Assembly: GCA_018398805.1 (NCBI GenBank)
Contig: JAGFBZ010000865.1
Span: forward strand, 2,418,001-2,482,000
Source of the DNA: Hirundichthys speculiger
Lineage: Eukaryota; Chordata; Actinopteri; Beloniformes; Exocoetidae
Length of the DNA stretch: 64,000 nt
Direction of reading: 5' to 3'
Position numbers and translations under genes: made by a program. The notes under the pieces were generated by a model. The model did no database searches, was not told the origin of the DNA, and saw only the letters and a program-made list of their open reading frames with translations. This document shows, one piece after another, positions 36,550-49,200 of the stretch. The first letter of the stretch is position 1; each line of letters begins with the position of its first letter.

Positions 36550-37118
36550 ATTTAGCAAGTAGAAGAGAAAAACCCAGGGTGAATTAAAACAAAGGTATAC
36601 GGCCATGGTTATCACAATAAAATTCAACTCAAATAATTATTATATATTATTTCTCACTTTTCCCCACTTCCATGAGGTATTTACACACAATGTTTGTATG
36701 AATATAAAATACATCTTACATTTAAATCTTACTGCAAATAGATGTCTAGGATGTACCCAGTTTAAAAACACTTGTGGTTTTGTACATTGTTCCATTGTCC
36801 TATGACTGCACATGCAATTATTTATTCATAAGGAAGCTCATTTATGATTATAATATGCATTATCAAACTGCATGTCAAGATGCAACGCAGCACAACATGT
36901 CACAATATTTCATGCTAATTATTTTGACACTGGTGGGGATACACTGGCATGTTTGATGGTTTGATTCTGGGAAAATATTTCCAATACAGCACACTGAAAT
37001 AAACCCTGGAAATAAAAGCTCAGTCGAAGATAGTCATATAGAAGCAAAACAAACCATATGTCGCAATATCTCCAAAGTTTCAGAAATGAAATGAATCATC
37101 ACCATGTTGATGACTTAC

Positions 37119-37241
37119 TTTCAAGGTTTTCACCGTCTGAGCCCAGTCCATCTGACTGATCTGGGGTATTGCAGTTAGCAGGATGCTGCTTGCTTTGTTA
37201 GCGTTTTCTTTCATTGTCTTCAATACATTGTCAACGCAGAC
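37119..37241 (-). CDS. mtap: mtap exon 7
   Basis: Forty-one codons, [20 protein letters not shown] to QTVKTLK, phase 0 at both ends, acceptor tttag and donor gtaagt. Matches the human C-terminal helices. Confidence 0.94.
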
Positions 37242-40200
37242 CTAAAACGAGAAGGGAAACAGCAACAACAATAAAGTGAGGTACATTTCACTTCTCTTAT
37301 ACATCACCTTGGCTCTGTATTACACACAGAAATCCTCAGGAAAAAAAAAAAAAAAAACAGTGATTCATAAATTTACTCTCGACTTCTTTCAGTGCAGACA
37401 CAATAAATTCAGGTCATTCTGTGTCTTTAGCTTCTCATCTTAATTTCACTGTCAACATACATCCATTTTTGCATTTTGGGCCTGCAACACATCCCAAAGA
37501 TTTCGCTTCCCTTGTGGGCCGTGAGTTGAGACCTTGGATGGGGGGTGGGGGTGTTGTTTTATCCTCGTTTATGCTCTTGGTTTCATCAGCTCTCTCAAAT
37601 CTGGGAAGGTTGGGACAATGCTGGCTGTTGCTCAATTTCTAAGGTCATGATTACTAAAGTAAATGATCAGGTCTGATTACAAGCTGTGGGGTGTTTTGAA
37701 GTCATCTCATAACATGCCTGAAAATAACACTGAAAGACAAGACATTGAAATGGATCACACAAGTGTAATTACAAAAAGCAGAACAAAAAGGTTCTTTCTC
37801 CATAGAGTTCCTCTCTAATCTAACAGATGATAAACTCAAAATGAAATTTTAGTTTGCAAGTCACTTTGATCACAGGGCCAATGAATGACCGATTTAAAAG
37901 GAGCAGATAAGTAAATATATACTTTTTCTCACATGCCTGAACTCGCACGCCTGCAGTCCAGACCTATCCCAGAATGTGGACAACAACTTCGCACTGCTGC
38001 AGGAAGGGTTGAACAATAAAAGAGCCGAAACCCTTCATTACTTGGTAAACTTAAAGCTGAATGTCTTAAGAGTTGTGAGAATGAACGGTAATACTGCAAA
38101 GAGATTTAAAAAAGGCAAAAAAAAAAAAAAAAAAATGTGTGTTGCAGGTTTGAAATGCAAAAAGTGGATATATATTTACAGATTAAATCAATTTTATTGG
38201 ACAAAAACACAGAATGTCCTGGGGTGGGCGTCTGCAATTAAATAAGTCAAAGTAAATGTTTTGTTTGGTTTTTTTTAAATGTCTAAACCTGTGCTCATTT
38301 GAATTTCTTTATATCTACAGTAATAAATACTATCTAGTAGATCATTCTGAAAACTCCAGTTTACAGTAAAGTCAGTTACACTATTACATCCTTCCTGTGG
38401 CCATGTTTACCTCTTATAACCTTCATTAACCCTTCCTTTGAGATCTTTGTTTTTGTCTCATGCTCATGTTTTTAATGGTATTTATCAGGATGAAGACAGT
38501 GAAGCTGATGACTCAGTGTGACTCAACCTCCTCTGGCAGGGCTTCCACCGGAGGCTGGCAAGCGAGTCGACCGGGGGTGTGTGGTGAAGGGGGAATATGC
38601 ATGGAGAGGCCAGGAGGTAGTATGAGGCTGGGAGGGAGTGGAGATGAGAGGGGGGGGGGGGGGGGGGGGGGGGGGGTGGCGGAAGGATGTGGTAACAGGA
38701 GGGGGAAGAGGTCAGCTGCAGGAACTCGGAAGTGGAGTTGTGCTGGATCGGTGACAAATAACTCAAAACTCACCCACACACAGTATATCAAGTGTGATAT
38801 CATGAGCGGTTGACAGAGCAGCTCTCTTAGAAGCCACGAGGAGCCATGGTTTCTCTGTGTTCAATTATCGGGCTCTGGTGGCAAAAATCTCTTCACATAA
38901 AACTGGAAAATCTGGTCTAGAAATGCTTGGTCTAACTGAGAAAACAATGTGAGAAAAGTGCTTCACTTCCGCTACACAGAAATGTAACACTTAATCTGAA
39001 ACAAATGTAAACTCATTATCCGTCTTCAGGTCCGTTGCAAGACAGAAAGATAAAGAAGATCATTCCTGCCGGCAGCCATCAGCCTCCACAACAAGACGTC
39101 CTACTATTATTAATTCAATATTATCATTGGTGTCATTTATTTATTGTTGGGGAAAAAAAAACCCTTACTACAATGTTGAATTTCCCTTCTGCGATTAATA
39201 AAGTATTTTTAATTTTCATTTCATTACACATTTATTATAGGAAAGAACCTGCAAATCTGACCTGCAGGTCAATGATTACCCTCTTCATGAGCAGTAAATT
39301 CATATCAGACTTTTTACTACCTCAGAGCTATCATCGGAGAACTGAAAATAATTATAAAATCATTGTTTTATTGCACGACTCAGCACAAGAGGCCCACACT
39401 TGTGTGCTAATATGGCGCTGCATAGTCTTATCAGGATGAATCATTCTGCACAGCGGATATACTGCTTAAAAAAATAAGTGAACACTTCATCTTTATAGTG
39501 TAACATTAAGTCAGTTAAAATTCTACTTGATAGTAACCAAGCAGAAAAGCAGATGTTTGTTATCATCTTCCAGGTAGTCACCTACCTGGGTACACAATAG
39601 CGTGCACCCAGAAACATCTTCGGTGATCTAAACTCATGGCTGACAATTTTCCACGAGATTATTTCGGTAAATAATGCAAGTAAATGTCTGGTACCATTAA
39701 AATTCTTCAGTATTTGCTGTACAATGCGAATACCAGGCAGGACATATCAGAACCAAAAGGAATCTTAGACAAGGCACAAAAGGACTCTGGGGACTTGTAT
39801 CTTGTCACTCACTGCCTCTTCATGCTCCTTCCAACAGTCATAGTCTGTTGCCATGGCAATGCTGGCATAGCACAGACCGGCCTCTTTGGCGAGGACCACC
39901 TCTGGCACGGTGGTCATGTTGATGACGTCAGCGCCCCACTGGCGGAACATGAGGCTCTCTGCCCGCGAGGAAAAGCGAGGCCCTTCGATAGTCAGCATCG
40001 TCCCTCTCACGTGGCACTTGATCCCCAGACTCCGCGCCACCTCCACCAAAACCTGCCGCAGATTATACAGGAAAGTATGTCCTGCATTATCATAATCAAA
40101 GAGGAAAATGGAGTTGATTACATTTTTTTCAATAATTGTCAGCTATGCTGTGTTGTAACTGCTCATCTATAGGCCATTTTAGTTTACTGCAGATAAGCTA

Positions 40201-43200
40201 GCGTTTAACATAAAAAAAAAAAAAAATCATGAATTCAAGATAATTTTTCTGTGTGCTGATTAGACACAACAAAGACACAATACATTTTTGAGAATGATGA
40301 AATAGCAAAATGTGGAGTCAGATCAACTAACAGATATCAATCATTCTGTTCAGGATTTTTTTCAGTCATGTCAGAAATCTCTTCTGTCTTAACCACCATG
40401 TGGGTGAAAGCTGCACCGTTTAAGCCACTCGATCACTGCCGGATCACAAATCCATCTGCAGTGTGCGTTTGTGAGTCATTTAAATAGTTAAAAAATCCAC
40501 TACAAACATGCATTGCACTTGGACTGACCTCTCTAGTTTTGTTGCAGAAAGGCTCAGCCATGGGGATGTGACTCACACCCGGGGGGCTGGTGGGCTGCCC
40601 GTCATACAGTGTCTGATGTCTCTTGGTCGTCCTGGCAAAGAGAAGAACAGACATGATGAAACTGTGAATAAGCCAACTCCATTTAAAATAAGGAATTTAA
40701 CTTGCAAAGTTTGCAAAGGTGAAGTTATTTGTAATTTCTTACATATAACCTAACTGCACTGATAACCACCTGCCTAATGTTGTGTAGGTCCTCCACATGG
40801 AATCAAAATAAGCTGCCAACCAAGCCTGCTAACCAAGAGTATTTGAAGGCATCTCATTCCTGAGCGTCTGGTACCAGTACTTTAGATACAGATCATTTGC
40901 TGCTATGGGGTGGGGGTCTTTTTAGATTGGGTTTTGCTTCTCAAAGATGCTTTACCGTAAGAGCCATTAAGATGGATATCTGGTGAGTCCAGAAGCCAGG
41001 TAAACAGCTCAGACTGTTGTCACAACGTCCACTGCTGCTCTGACAGTGGGAAGAACTACCAAAATGGCCCACAGTATCGTTTATGCAGTCTGAGACATAG
41101 TCCGAGAGGGAGGTAGAGGTGAGTGGTTTGCAAAAAATGTTTAGATATAGTTAGGTGGCAAATGTAAATGTGGGATCCACGTGAATGCCAGGATGCAGGC
41201 TTTTTTTTCCCAGCAGAACACTGTTATTACAAGATTGTAAGTGTTACTTCACTTGTCAGTGGTTTTGATATTCTGACTTCAACACTGATAGTCATATGAT
41301 TATGACTGAAAAAAGGATACTAGCTAGACACAGAATCATTGCTGACAATTAGAAAAAACAAAATGAATGTGTGTTATAATGGTGACAACTGGCTGATAGA
41401 ACTCTTGGAAACCATAAACAGTTTACATCACAGTTTCTCATTTCTTCAGGATGGTAAATGCGTTAAGAGAATAGCAGCAGCCTTTTCTCAGGTTTCATCC
41501 AAACTATCCCCCAGAGTCCAGCTGTGCTGAGTTTGTACTGCTGCAGCAGGGACTGAGCCATCCTGTCTCCACCTCGGTCATCTTGCACAGAAATCAGAGA
41601 CACACAGAAGACCGATTCACTCCCCGCAGTAAGCTGAAAACAATCCATGTTTCTGTATTTCCCTGTAGCTTCTCAGCTACTATTCTAATGTTTGGTTTTA
41701 CGACGGTACATACAGTACATGTATACATTTGGACATAGCTGATTTAATATTTCTCTTAAGCAGTTCCTAAATTGTAGAGCAGTACTGATAAGATATAGGT
41801 ATATTTTTTTCTTTTAGACTAGTACTTACTGCATATCCCAGTGTGTTAATAGGTTTGGTATACGCTACCTGGCCAAAAAAAAAGTCGCCACCCAAAAAAA
41901 AAAAAAGGTCATACGCTAATATTTCGTTGAACCGCCTTTAGCTTTGATTACAGCACACTTTCGCTGTGGCATTGTTTCGATAAGCTTCTGCATTGTCACA
42001 AGATTTATTTCCATCCAGTGTTGTATTAATTTTTCACTAAGATCTTGCATTGATGATGGTAGAGTCTGACCACTGCACAAATCTCTCCAGCACATCCCAA
42101 AGACTCTCAATGGGGGTTCGGGTCTGGACTCTGTGGTGGCAAATCCATGTGTGAAAATGATGTCTCATGCTCCCTGAACCAGTCTTTCATGATTTGAGCC
42201 CAATGAATCCTGGCATTGTCATCTTGGAATATGTCCCTGGCATCAGGGAAGAAAAAAATCCATTGATGGAATAACCTGGTCATTCAGTATATTCAGGAAG
42301 TCAGCTGACCTCATTCTTTGAGCTCATACTGTTGCTGAACCTGGACCTGACCAACTGCAGCAACCCCAGATCATAACACTGCCCCCACAGGCTTGTATAG
42401 TAGGCACTAGGCATGATGGGAGCATCACTTCATCTGCCTCTCTTCTTACCCTGATGCTCCCATCACTCTGGAACAGGGCTAATCTGGACTCATCAGACCA
42501 CATGACCTCCTTCCATTGCTCCAGAGTCCAATCTTTATGCTCCCTAGCAAATTTAGGCCCTTTTTTCCAGTCAGCCTCACTAATTAGTGGTTTTCTTAAG
42601 GCTACACAGCTGTTCAGTCCCAATCCCTTGAGTTCCCTTCGCATTGTGTGTGTGGAAATGCTCTTATTTTTCACTATTAAACAGCTCTGAGTTCTACTGT
42701 TGTTTTTCTTAGTTTTGATCTCACCAAATGTTTAAGTGATTGACGATCACGATCATTGAGGTTTTTTTCCGGCCACATTTCCTCCTCAAAGACGATGGGT
42801 CCCCACTATCCTTCCAGTTTTTAATAAGGCGTTGGACAGTTCTTAACCCAGTTTTGGTAGTTTCTGCAATCTCCTTAGATGTTTTCTCTGCTTGATTCAT
42901 GCCAATGATTTGACCCTTCTCAAACATACTAACATCTTTTCCATGACCAGAGGATGTGTCTTTCAACATGGTTGTTTAGGAAATGAGAAGCAACTCATTT
43001 CACCAGTTGGGGTTAAATAACTTGCTGCCAGCTGAAAGATAATCACCCATGCAGTAATTATCCAGTAGGAGGCTCGTAACTATTTGCTTAGTTTAATCCA
43101 GGTGGTGACTTTTTTTTTGGCCGGGCAGTGTATTAGTATTGTTGTGGGAACTATACCATACCACATGCTCATGAAAGATTAAGTAGATACTGGAAAAGCA

Positions 43201-46200
43201 AAACATTGACATTTTGTGCAGTTACTTCAGCTTAGACCTGATGAGGCAGCATTCTGTCACTACCAAAGCTTGAGAGTAGAAAGAATTACAAAAATGATAC
43301 ACTGCATATGTTATACAGCTTGAAACACAGTCCCAATCAAAACAGAACACAGATATAAAGAAATAGGAATTAAGTGTTTTGAAGTGTTTATTTTCCTCAA
43401 AGCATCATTCACAATGTTCACAATGTAAAGCGAGAAAACAATGTAAAGCTCCTGAAAGAGCAGGTGTGTTCAAATTTTCAGCAGATACTGTGGATCACTA
43501 TGTTATGGGGCAATCTAAACGATTTGCAAGGGACTTTATTATGTCTTACTTGTATTTTCTCAGGGATCATACCAGGGACTCATAACACAATTATCTTAGA
43601 CATCCTAAATATGAATGCCTCTGATGCCCTACCCCGTCTCTCGTTCACAGCCCTGGCACTGAAAGACTAAAGTCAGTGTTTAAATACTTTCTGCAAGCTT
43701 GCCCTGGTTACAGTCAACACTCATCTGTGGGACAAACAATGAGTCAAGCACAATACCAGATTATGCAAGAGAAATTGAGTTACCTTGGCCTGACATTTAA
43801 CCATTAATGACATTTCTGAATCGCTGTTGCAGTGAATAATTCTCATACTCCATAATTATCAATCATTTAAATTATTCCCGTAATGCAAATGTTGCGGTGT
43901 TGTTTTTGGCCTCTCTGTGTAGAGTCAGCATGTACTCCCCATGCCTGCACGGGTTTTCTTCAGGCATTTTCGCTTTCTCCCACAGCAAAAAAACATGCTT
44001 ATAAGCTGACGGGGCCTAGAAAAAGATGGGCTTTGAAATTAATCAGTCAAGTTTTGTTAAGATTACATTTGGCCCCTATGAGGAATATCTGCAATCTTGT
44101 CACAGAAAGAAATCAGCTTTAGCCGCAAAGTGAAAATGAAAACAAGAGAAACTAAACCAAGGGTTAAAAATGAGGAGTTGAGCCATTATCATAAGACATA
44201 TCAGACATAATCAAAACCAGACAAAGCAGGCACAGACTTTATAGCAACCAAGTTTGTACACAAGTTGCAGGGCAGTGATGAGAGACTGAGGCCAGCAGGA
44301 ACATGCTGTCACATGCCCTGGGACAAGTCTGAGCAAGCCCCAACATGCTACTTCCTCATTTTGAATAAATAAGTTGTGATGCTGGTAGTTCATCTAGTTG
44401 GTCTGCAGTCCAACACAGACAAAAAAGCCACAGGGTATGAAATGTGGGAAGGCAGGTTACTAATTATATCAGTTTAACTATATGTATGCCAGCTCATTGG
44501 TTAAAAAAAAAAAAAAAGCTATTGTATTCACAGCACCTCTCAATAAACGCGTTGTTTTTTTTTTTTAATGGAATCTGGGTGCTCAGTTCTCCGAGAACAA
44601 CGACACCACAGTGTCACGCTCTACGTATGTTATACAAGCGAAGCGGTATATTACACATGCCCTGGGGTTTGAAATTCTTAAAGTTGTCTTTCCCGTGAGA
44701 CCAACATATAGTGCTTACAGAAGTATCAGAGACATAATACCTGGTGTGTTAAAGAGTTGAGCTGTTAATGATTTTGGATTTTGAGTGATTTGTTTTTCTT
44801 TATTTTTCCATGATTATTTCTAAATTGTTTATTTCCTTTCTATGCACATGCCATCGACTGTGTACTTTCCACTCACTCCTATTCTCTGTGCCTCTCATTT
44901 CCTTACATCCCCCCCTCTGTGTATTTCCGTGGTGCCCCATAAATGCCCCAACATGCTCATGCTCTGGTCTGCAGATCCGCTGCTGCCCGCTTCCGCCGTT
45001 TGGAGCTGTTTGCTCATGATTAGTGGTTTTAGAGCACTGATCATGGTTTGCGCCCAACTACCTCCAAACTTAAATATAAAATGTATCATGGAAGTATGTC
45101 ATGCAAGTACTTTCTTGCCAGCCCTCTCAATTGCACTTTTTGGTATCACAACTGTCACTGTCAGGCACGCTGGTTGTTTCAAAAGTACACTATTCCTTGT
45201 TAGCTTTTCTATATTTACTGCCTTAAATGCTAAATCTTCCCATTTTTATACACTTCCAATCATGTTCATATTCTGACTCTACACCGATTTACTTTCTCTC
45301 CCTTTTTTCCTTGCCAGCATCATGCAGAAGAAAGGTCTCTTATGAGCTAAGATTAGATTCTGGCAGGAAGTTAAATGATCAGTCTTTTTCCTTGCCACAG
45401 TTTCCTTCATGAGCCTGACATTAAGGCATTGTGTCAAGTACTTTTCAACATTTTTGCTTGTCAACAAAGATCATTATTTAAAAAAAAAAACAAAAACAAA
45501 ACAAAAACTGCAGTACATGACATTTTGTTGTGACATAAATGTTCATGTGAACTTAAATGCAGCAGCCAGTCAATGAGGTTCATTTTTGATCAACGGCAAC
45601 CATGGAACAACAATATGAATCTTTCCTCTGTCAACCGGATTGTTCTCATATCGTTTAGATCATTCAAGAGGATGCAGTTATTGGTGCTTTTGAAAGCCTA
45701 CTACATTAGCTACTTCTGCTGTTGAACCTAACTCTGCTGATATAAATGTGGGATAAAATTAAAAAAAAAAAAAACATATTGCAAGTCATGATCATAGTAT
45801 AGAAACATCATTCCCATCAAAACAAACTGAAACACCATTTACTTCTAAAGAGTTTCAATGACAACTGAACATTGGAAGTTTTATGAGTGCTGAACTACTG
45901 ACCACACTGTTTTAATAGACTCATTTAAACTAGATTCACTCTGTCATTTATTTACTACACAGTATGATGTTTAAATGTTGAAAATGGCAGTCTGTAATAA
46001 ACTGTAAATCGACATTAGCCTTGTGAACTGACTGAACAACATCTGCTAGCTGAGATTCCCACACGAGACAGAGACTCACTGAATGAAACATGAGACAGCA
46101 GGAAAGAGCCACGACATTTCACAGAAACATCTCAAACATAGTGCTACAATTTCTCATTATGCTGGGGCTGCCACTAACAGGATGACAAGTTTCAATATTT

Positions 46201-49200
46201 TTCACTGAAGCCCTGAGCAAACAGTGACACTCGAGAGTCACAGAAAGTAGTATTAAACAAAGGTTTACAGGTTTCCCACAAAGATAGGTTTGAACAGATA
46301 ATGTTAAACGTGGAGGCTTTTGTTCTTCCTCCTTTCTCATATGACAGTTTATGCTAATCCTGTTTCTGTGGTATGCTTTAACTGCTGTACACAAAGCAAA
46401 GAATAACAGCCAACAATAACCATAGCACTTGCTGAAACTGAGAAACAAATCAGAGTCAGCTTGAGTTTAGTTCATCCATTTGCTACACAAGTTTCATCCT
46501 CTGCAGGAACATGAGTTGGAGCAGGCGGTGGGGGACCATAGAAGTCACTGGTCCATCACAGGGCCACACACACACACACAAAAAGAAGAGTGGAGAAAAC
46601 ACCAACTTCATGTAGAAGGGACCAGCTGAAATGTACAGGTGACAGTGCTCATGGGTGTGACGCCTACATCACAACTCAATAACCCTGTTTACACAGAATT
46701 AAAACTGTGAGACGGTGAATCCTCCGCCTCCCCGCCGTGGAAGATTACGATGTGGACTTCTGAACAGTAAATACACATGCGGAGGATAATATTTTTGGGT
46801 CTTTGGTGTTTAAGAGTGAAAGTAAAATGTAATATTCAGCACATGTTGGCAATCAGGTTTTACTGGCAATGCGCCGGGTAATCAAAGAGAACGTGCTGTC
46901 ACGCAGGTGTGGGCATTTGAAGGGTGCTAATGCACATCACCTGTATTTATCAATTTCATTTCATTATTTTTTACATTTACCATGTATTTATTTTTTTCTT
47001 TTGGTCAACTGGGTTGGAACACATCCCTTGCAGTGGTTTGGCAATCAGCAGGGGAGGTGACTGATTAAAGAGGAAGAGTTGATTCTGTTGGGAGAGCTTC
47101 AGTTTGCAGTGAGGTTGTGCAGATATAGGGTATATCTGTAGACCTTACTTCTGTATGAGCTGTGAGGTTGGCTGAACAAATAAAGTTCCACCAAGACTAT
47201 AGAAAACATGTTTTTTTTTTTTTATGTATATTTGTTTTGTTAGTTTTTGTTTTTTCCTACTGGCCGATTATCAGTTTCAGTGGACCACACCCCATCTGGT
47301 GAGCAGAGCCATACAGCTCTCTCTCACAAATGCCCTTTATGAGAATTCATCTTAAAAAGGTCACGAGTTTTACGTTTTAACACTGTGTCACATGTTATTA
47401 TGGTATCATATGCTATCATAATGATACAAAGTCCAAAGCAGTAGCGGAAATAAAATATGTCAAATGACGGGTTAGTTAAGAGTCTTCAACGATCTCGTTC
47501 ATATTCATTAAACTGTCACTATATGTCATCTCTTGATTTGTGTCCTGGAAAATGCCTTTTCAAATGTTAGTGGACACAAAAATAACAAAATAGGAATACA
47601 GACCTGGAGCTTTTGAGATAAAAGAAGAGAATAGGGCTGGGCAATATGACCCACTCTAATCAATTCCTTGAAAGGTTTGTATCAGGGCAGTTCGACTTCT
47701 TTTTACTGGTTCTTGAGGTTGCTTCAATCTTCCATCCAGAAGGCTTTGTCAATTTAGATTGAGTTTAAAACTCTCAACCAGTAAGTCTGAATTGACAAAC
47801 CCTTCTAGTAGGAAGGCGAAATGTTGTCAAGAACATAGAAAAAGCCCAGTTGCCTTTGGCACCAACACACCTGAAATTAATATTATGATTAATTGAATGT
47901 ATTGGCTACCTCAATTATGATTGAGTGATTATTTTAGGTTTGTTTTATTTTTTTTGCCCTCATACACATTACCACTGGGATATTTTTCTCATGAAAGAGA
48001 AACTGTCATTTTAAAATAAGTGAAAGGGAAACTATTTATGGTAAATTATTATTTTAAATAACTGACATAACAGACATGCAAAATTATGTCAGCTATAAGT
48101 TCTGAATCGCAGTAAAGATTAAGTTTGCACTTAATTGTCCAGCCCTAGAAAAGATTTTTAGTTTTAAAAGGTTTCCATAATGAAGTTGGAGGTGTCATAC
48201 TGTGACATTTAAAACTAGAATGCCAGTCTTAACAACCTTCATTTTTGTTTTCACTTTTGTTTCCATAGGTTTCACTTGCTGTTTGAGGTGTATAAGCACC
48301 AAAACCATGTGATTAGGATTACATTAAAAGCTACTTGGTTAGGGTTAGCAAATCACCAGGGCTTGCTGTAAAATCCCTCACAAAACCTATCACATCTGCT
48401 TTTCTGGCTTATAGAGGGAAGTTGCAGATAACACACCATTCAAGTATCACATTTCCAATAATGTCAATCAAGGCAGGAATCTAAAAAATACACAACTGTT
48501 GAAGATTCATTTGACTTAGGCCAGAATACCACTTAGCCCTGAACACAAATGTGAGTTCATGTTGGTGTTAGTGTGGTTCAATATAAAAGGAGCTTTGAAG
48601 TAGTCCTATTTGGATGTACAGTCATCTTTCCATCTTCTTACCTGCTGAAGAAGAACCTCCTGCCATGCTCTGACAGAAAATAGTTAGCAAAAGAATGTGA
48701 ACGCATAAAATAATATAACATGTTTAGAAGACAAAGTGTAAGTCAAACTTTAGAATCTCTGAGAACATTCATCTAGTGTGATAAACTTTCTAATTTCTTT
48801 TTTTAATTTGGCAAGCCTTACATATGTATCTGTCATCAAAGCAAGAGAAAAACAAACAAACAAAACAAAAGCTTTTTTGTTTGTTTGGTTAACAGTTGAT
48901 GTCGGTGCATACAACTAACCTGTCAATGAACTGATCAATGATGACAATATCCCCTGGCTGAATCTCCTCTCTGAGTGATCCGCAGGCCGTGGTGACCAGC
49001 AGATGTGTGCAGCCTTCTTCTTTCAGAGCCCAGATGTTGGCCCGGTAGTTTACGTTGGACGGCATTATAGTGTGCTGCCTCCCATGTCTGCCAATGTAAA
49101 ATCTCCGATTAAAATTTAGTGCATGCAAGCAATGTACAATACCACTGTATTTCACAGGTGCAAGATTCATCCACTAGATGGCGCCAATCGAGAGGAGAAG

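Larger units (their letters stand above)
37242..39812 (-). other. mtap intron 6
   Basis: GT-AG intron of 2571 bp. Contains A-runs (37341-37357 and 38118-38135), a 27-nt G-run, a LINE 3' tail (39025-39215) and, at about 39457-39525, a sequence starting TATACTGCTTAAAAAAATAA that resembles a common fish MITE terminus. Confidence 0.8.
43133..48919 (-). other. mtap intron 4, 5' portion
   Basis: Long intron sequence. A 144-codon + strand frame at 44842-45276 has hydrophobic stretches but no recognised homology and is probably chance. A fish repeat lies at 46490-46590 and a hAT-like element at 47632-48147. Otherwise nothing identified. Confidence 0.6.

Noticed and set aside
38460..38813. ORFs of 93-117 codons on both strands around the poly(G) run
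   Set aside because: Gly or Pro runs caused by the G27 tract inside an mtap intron.
39684..40172. 162-codon + strand ORF
   Set aside because: Antisense shadow of mtap exon 6.
44842..45276. 144-codon + strand ORF with hydrophobic stretches
   Set aside because: No homology, lies in mtap intron 4, no splice or promoter context; treated as chance.
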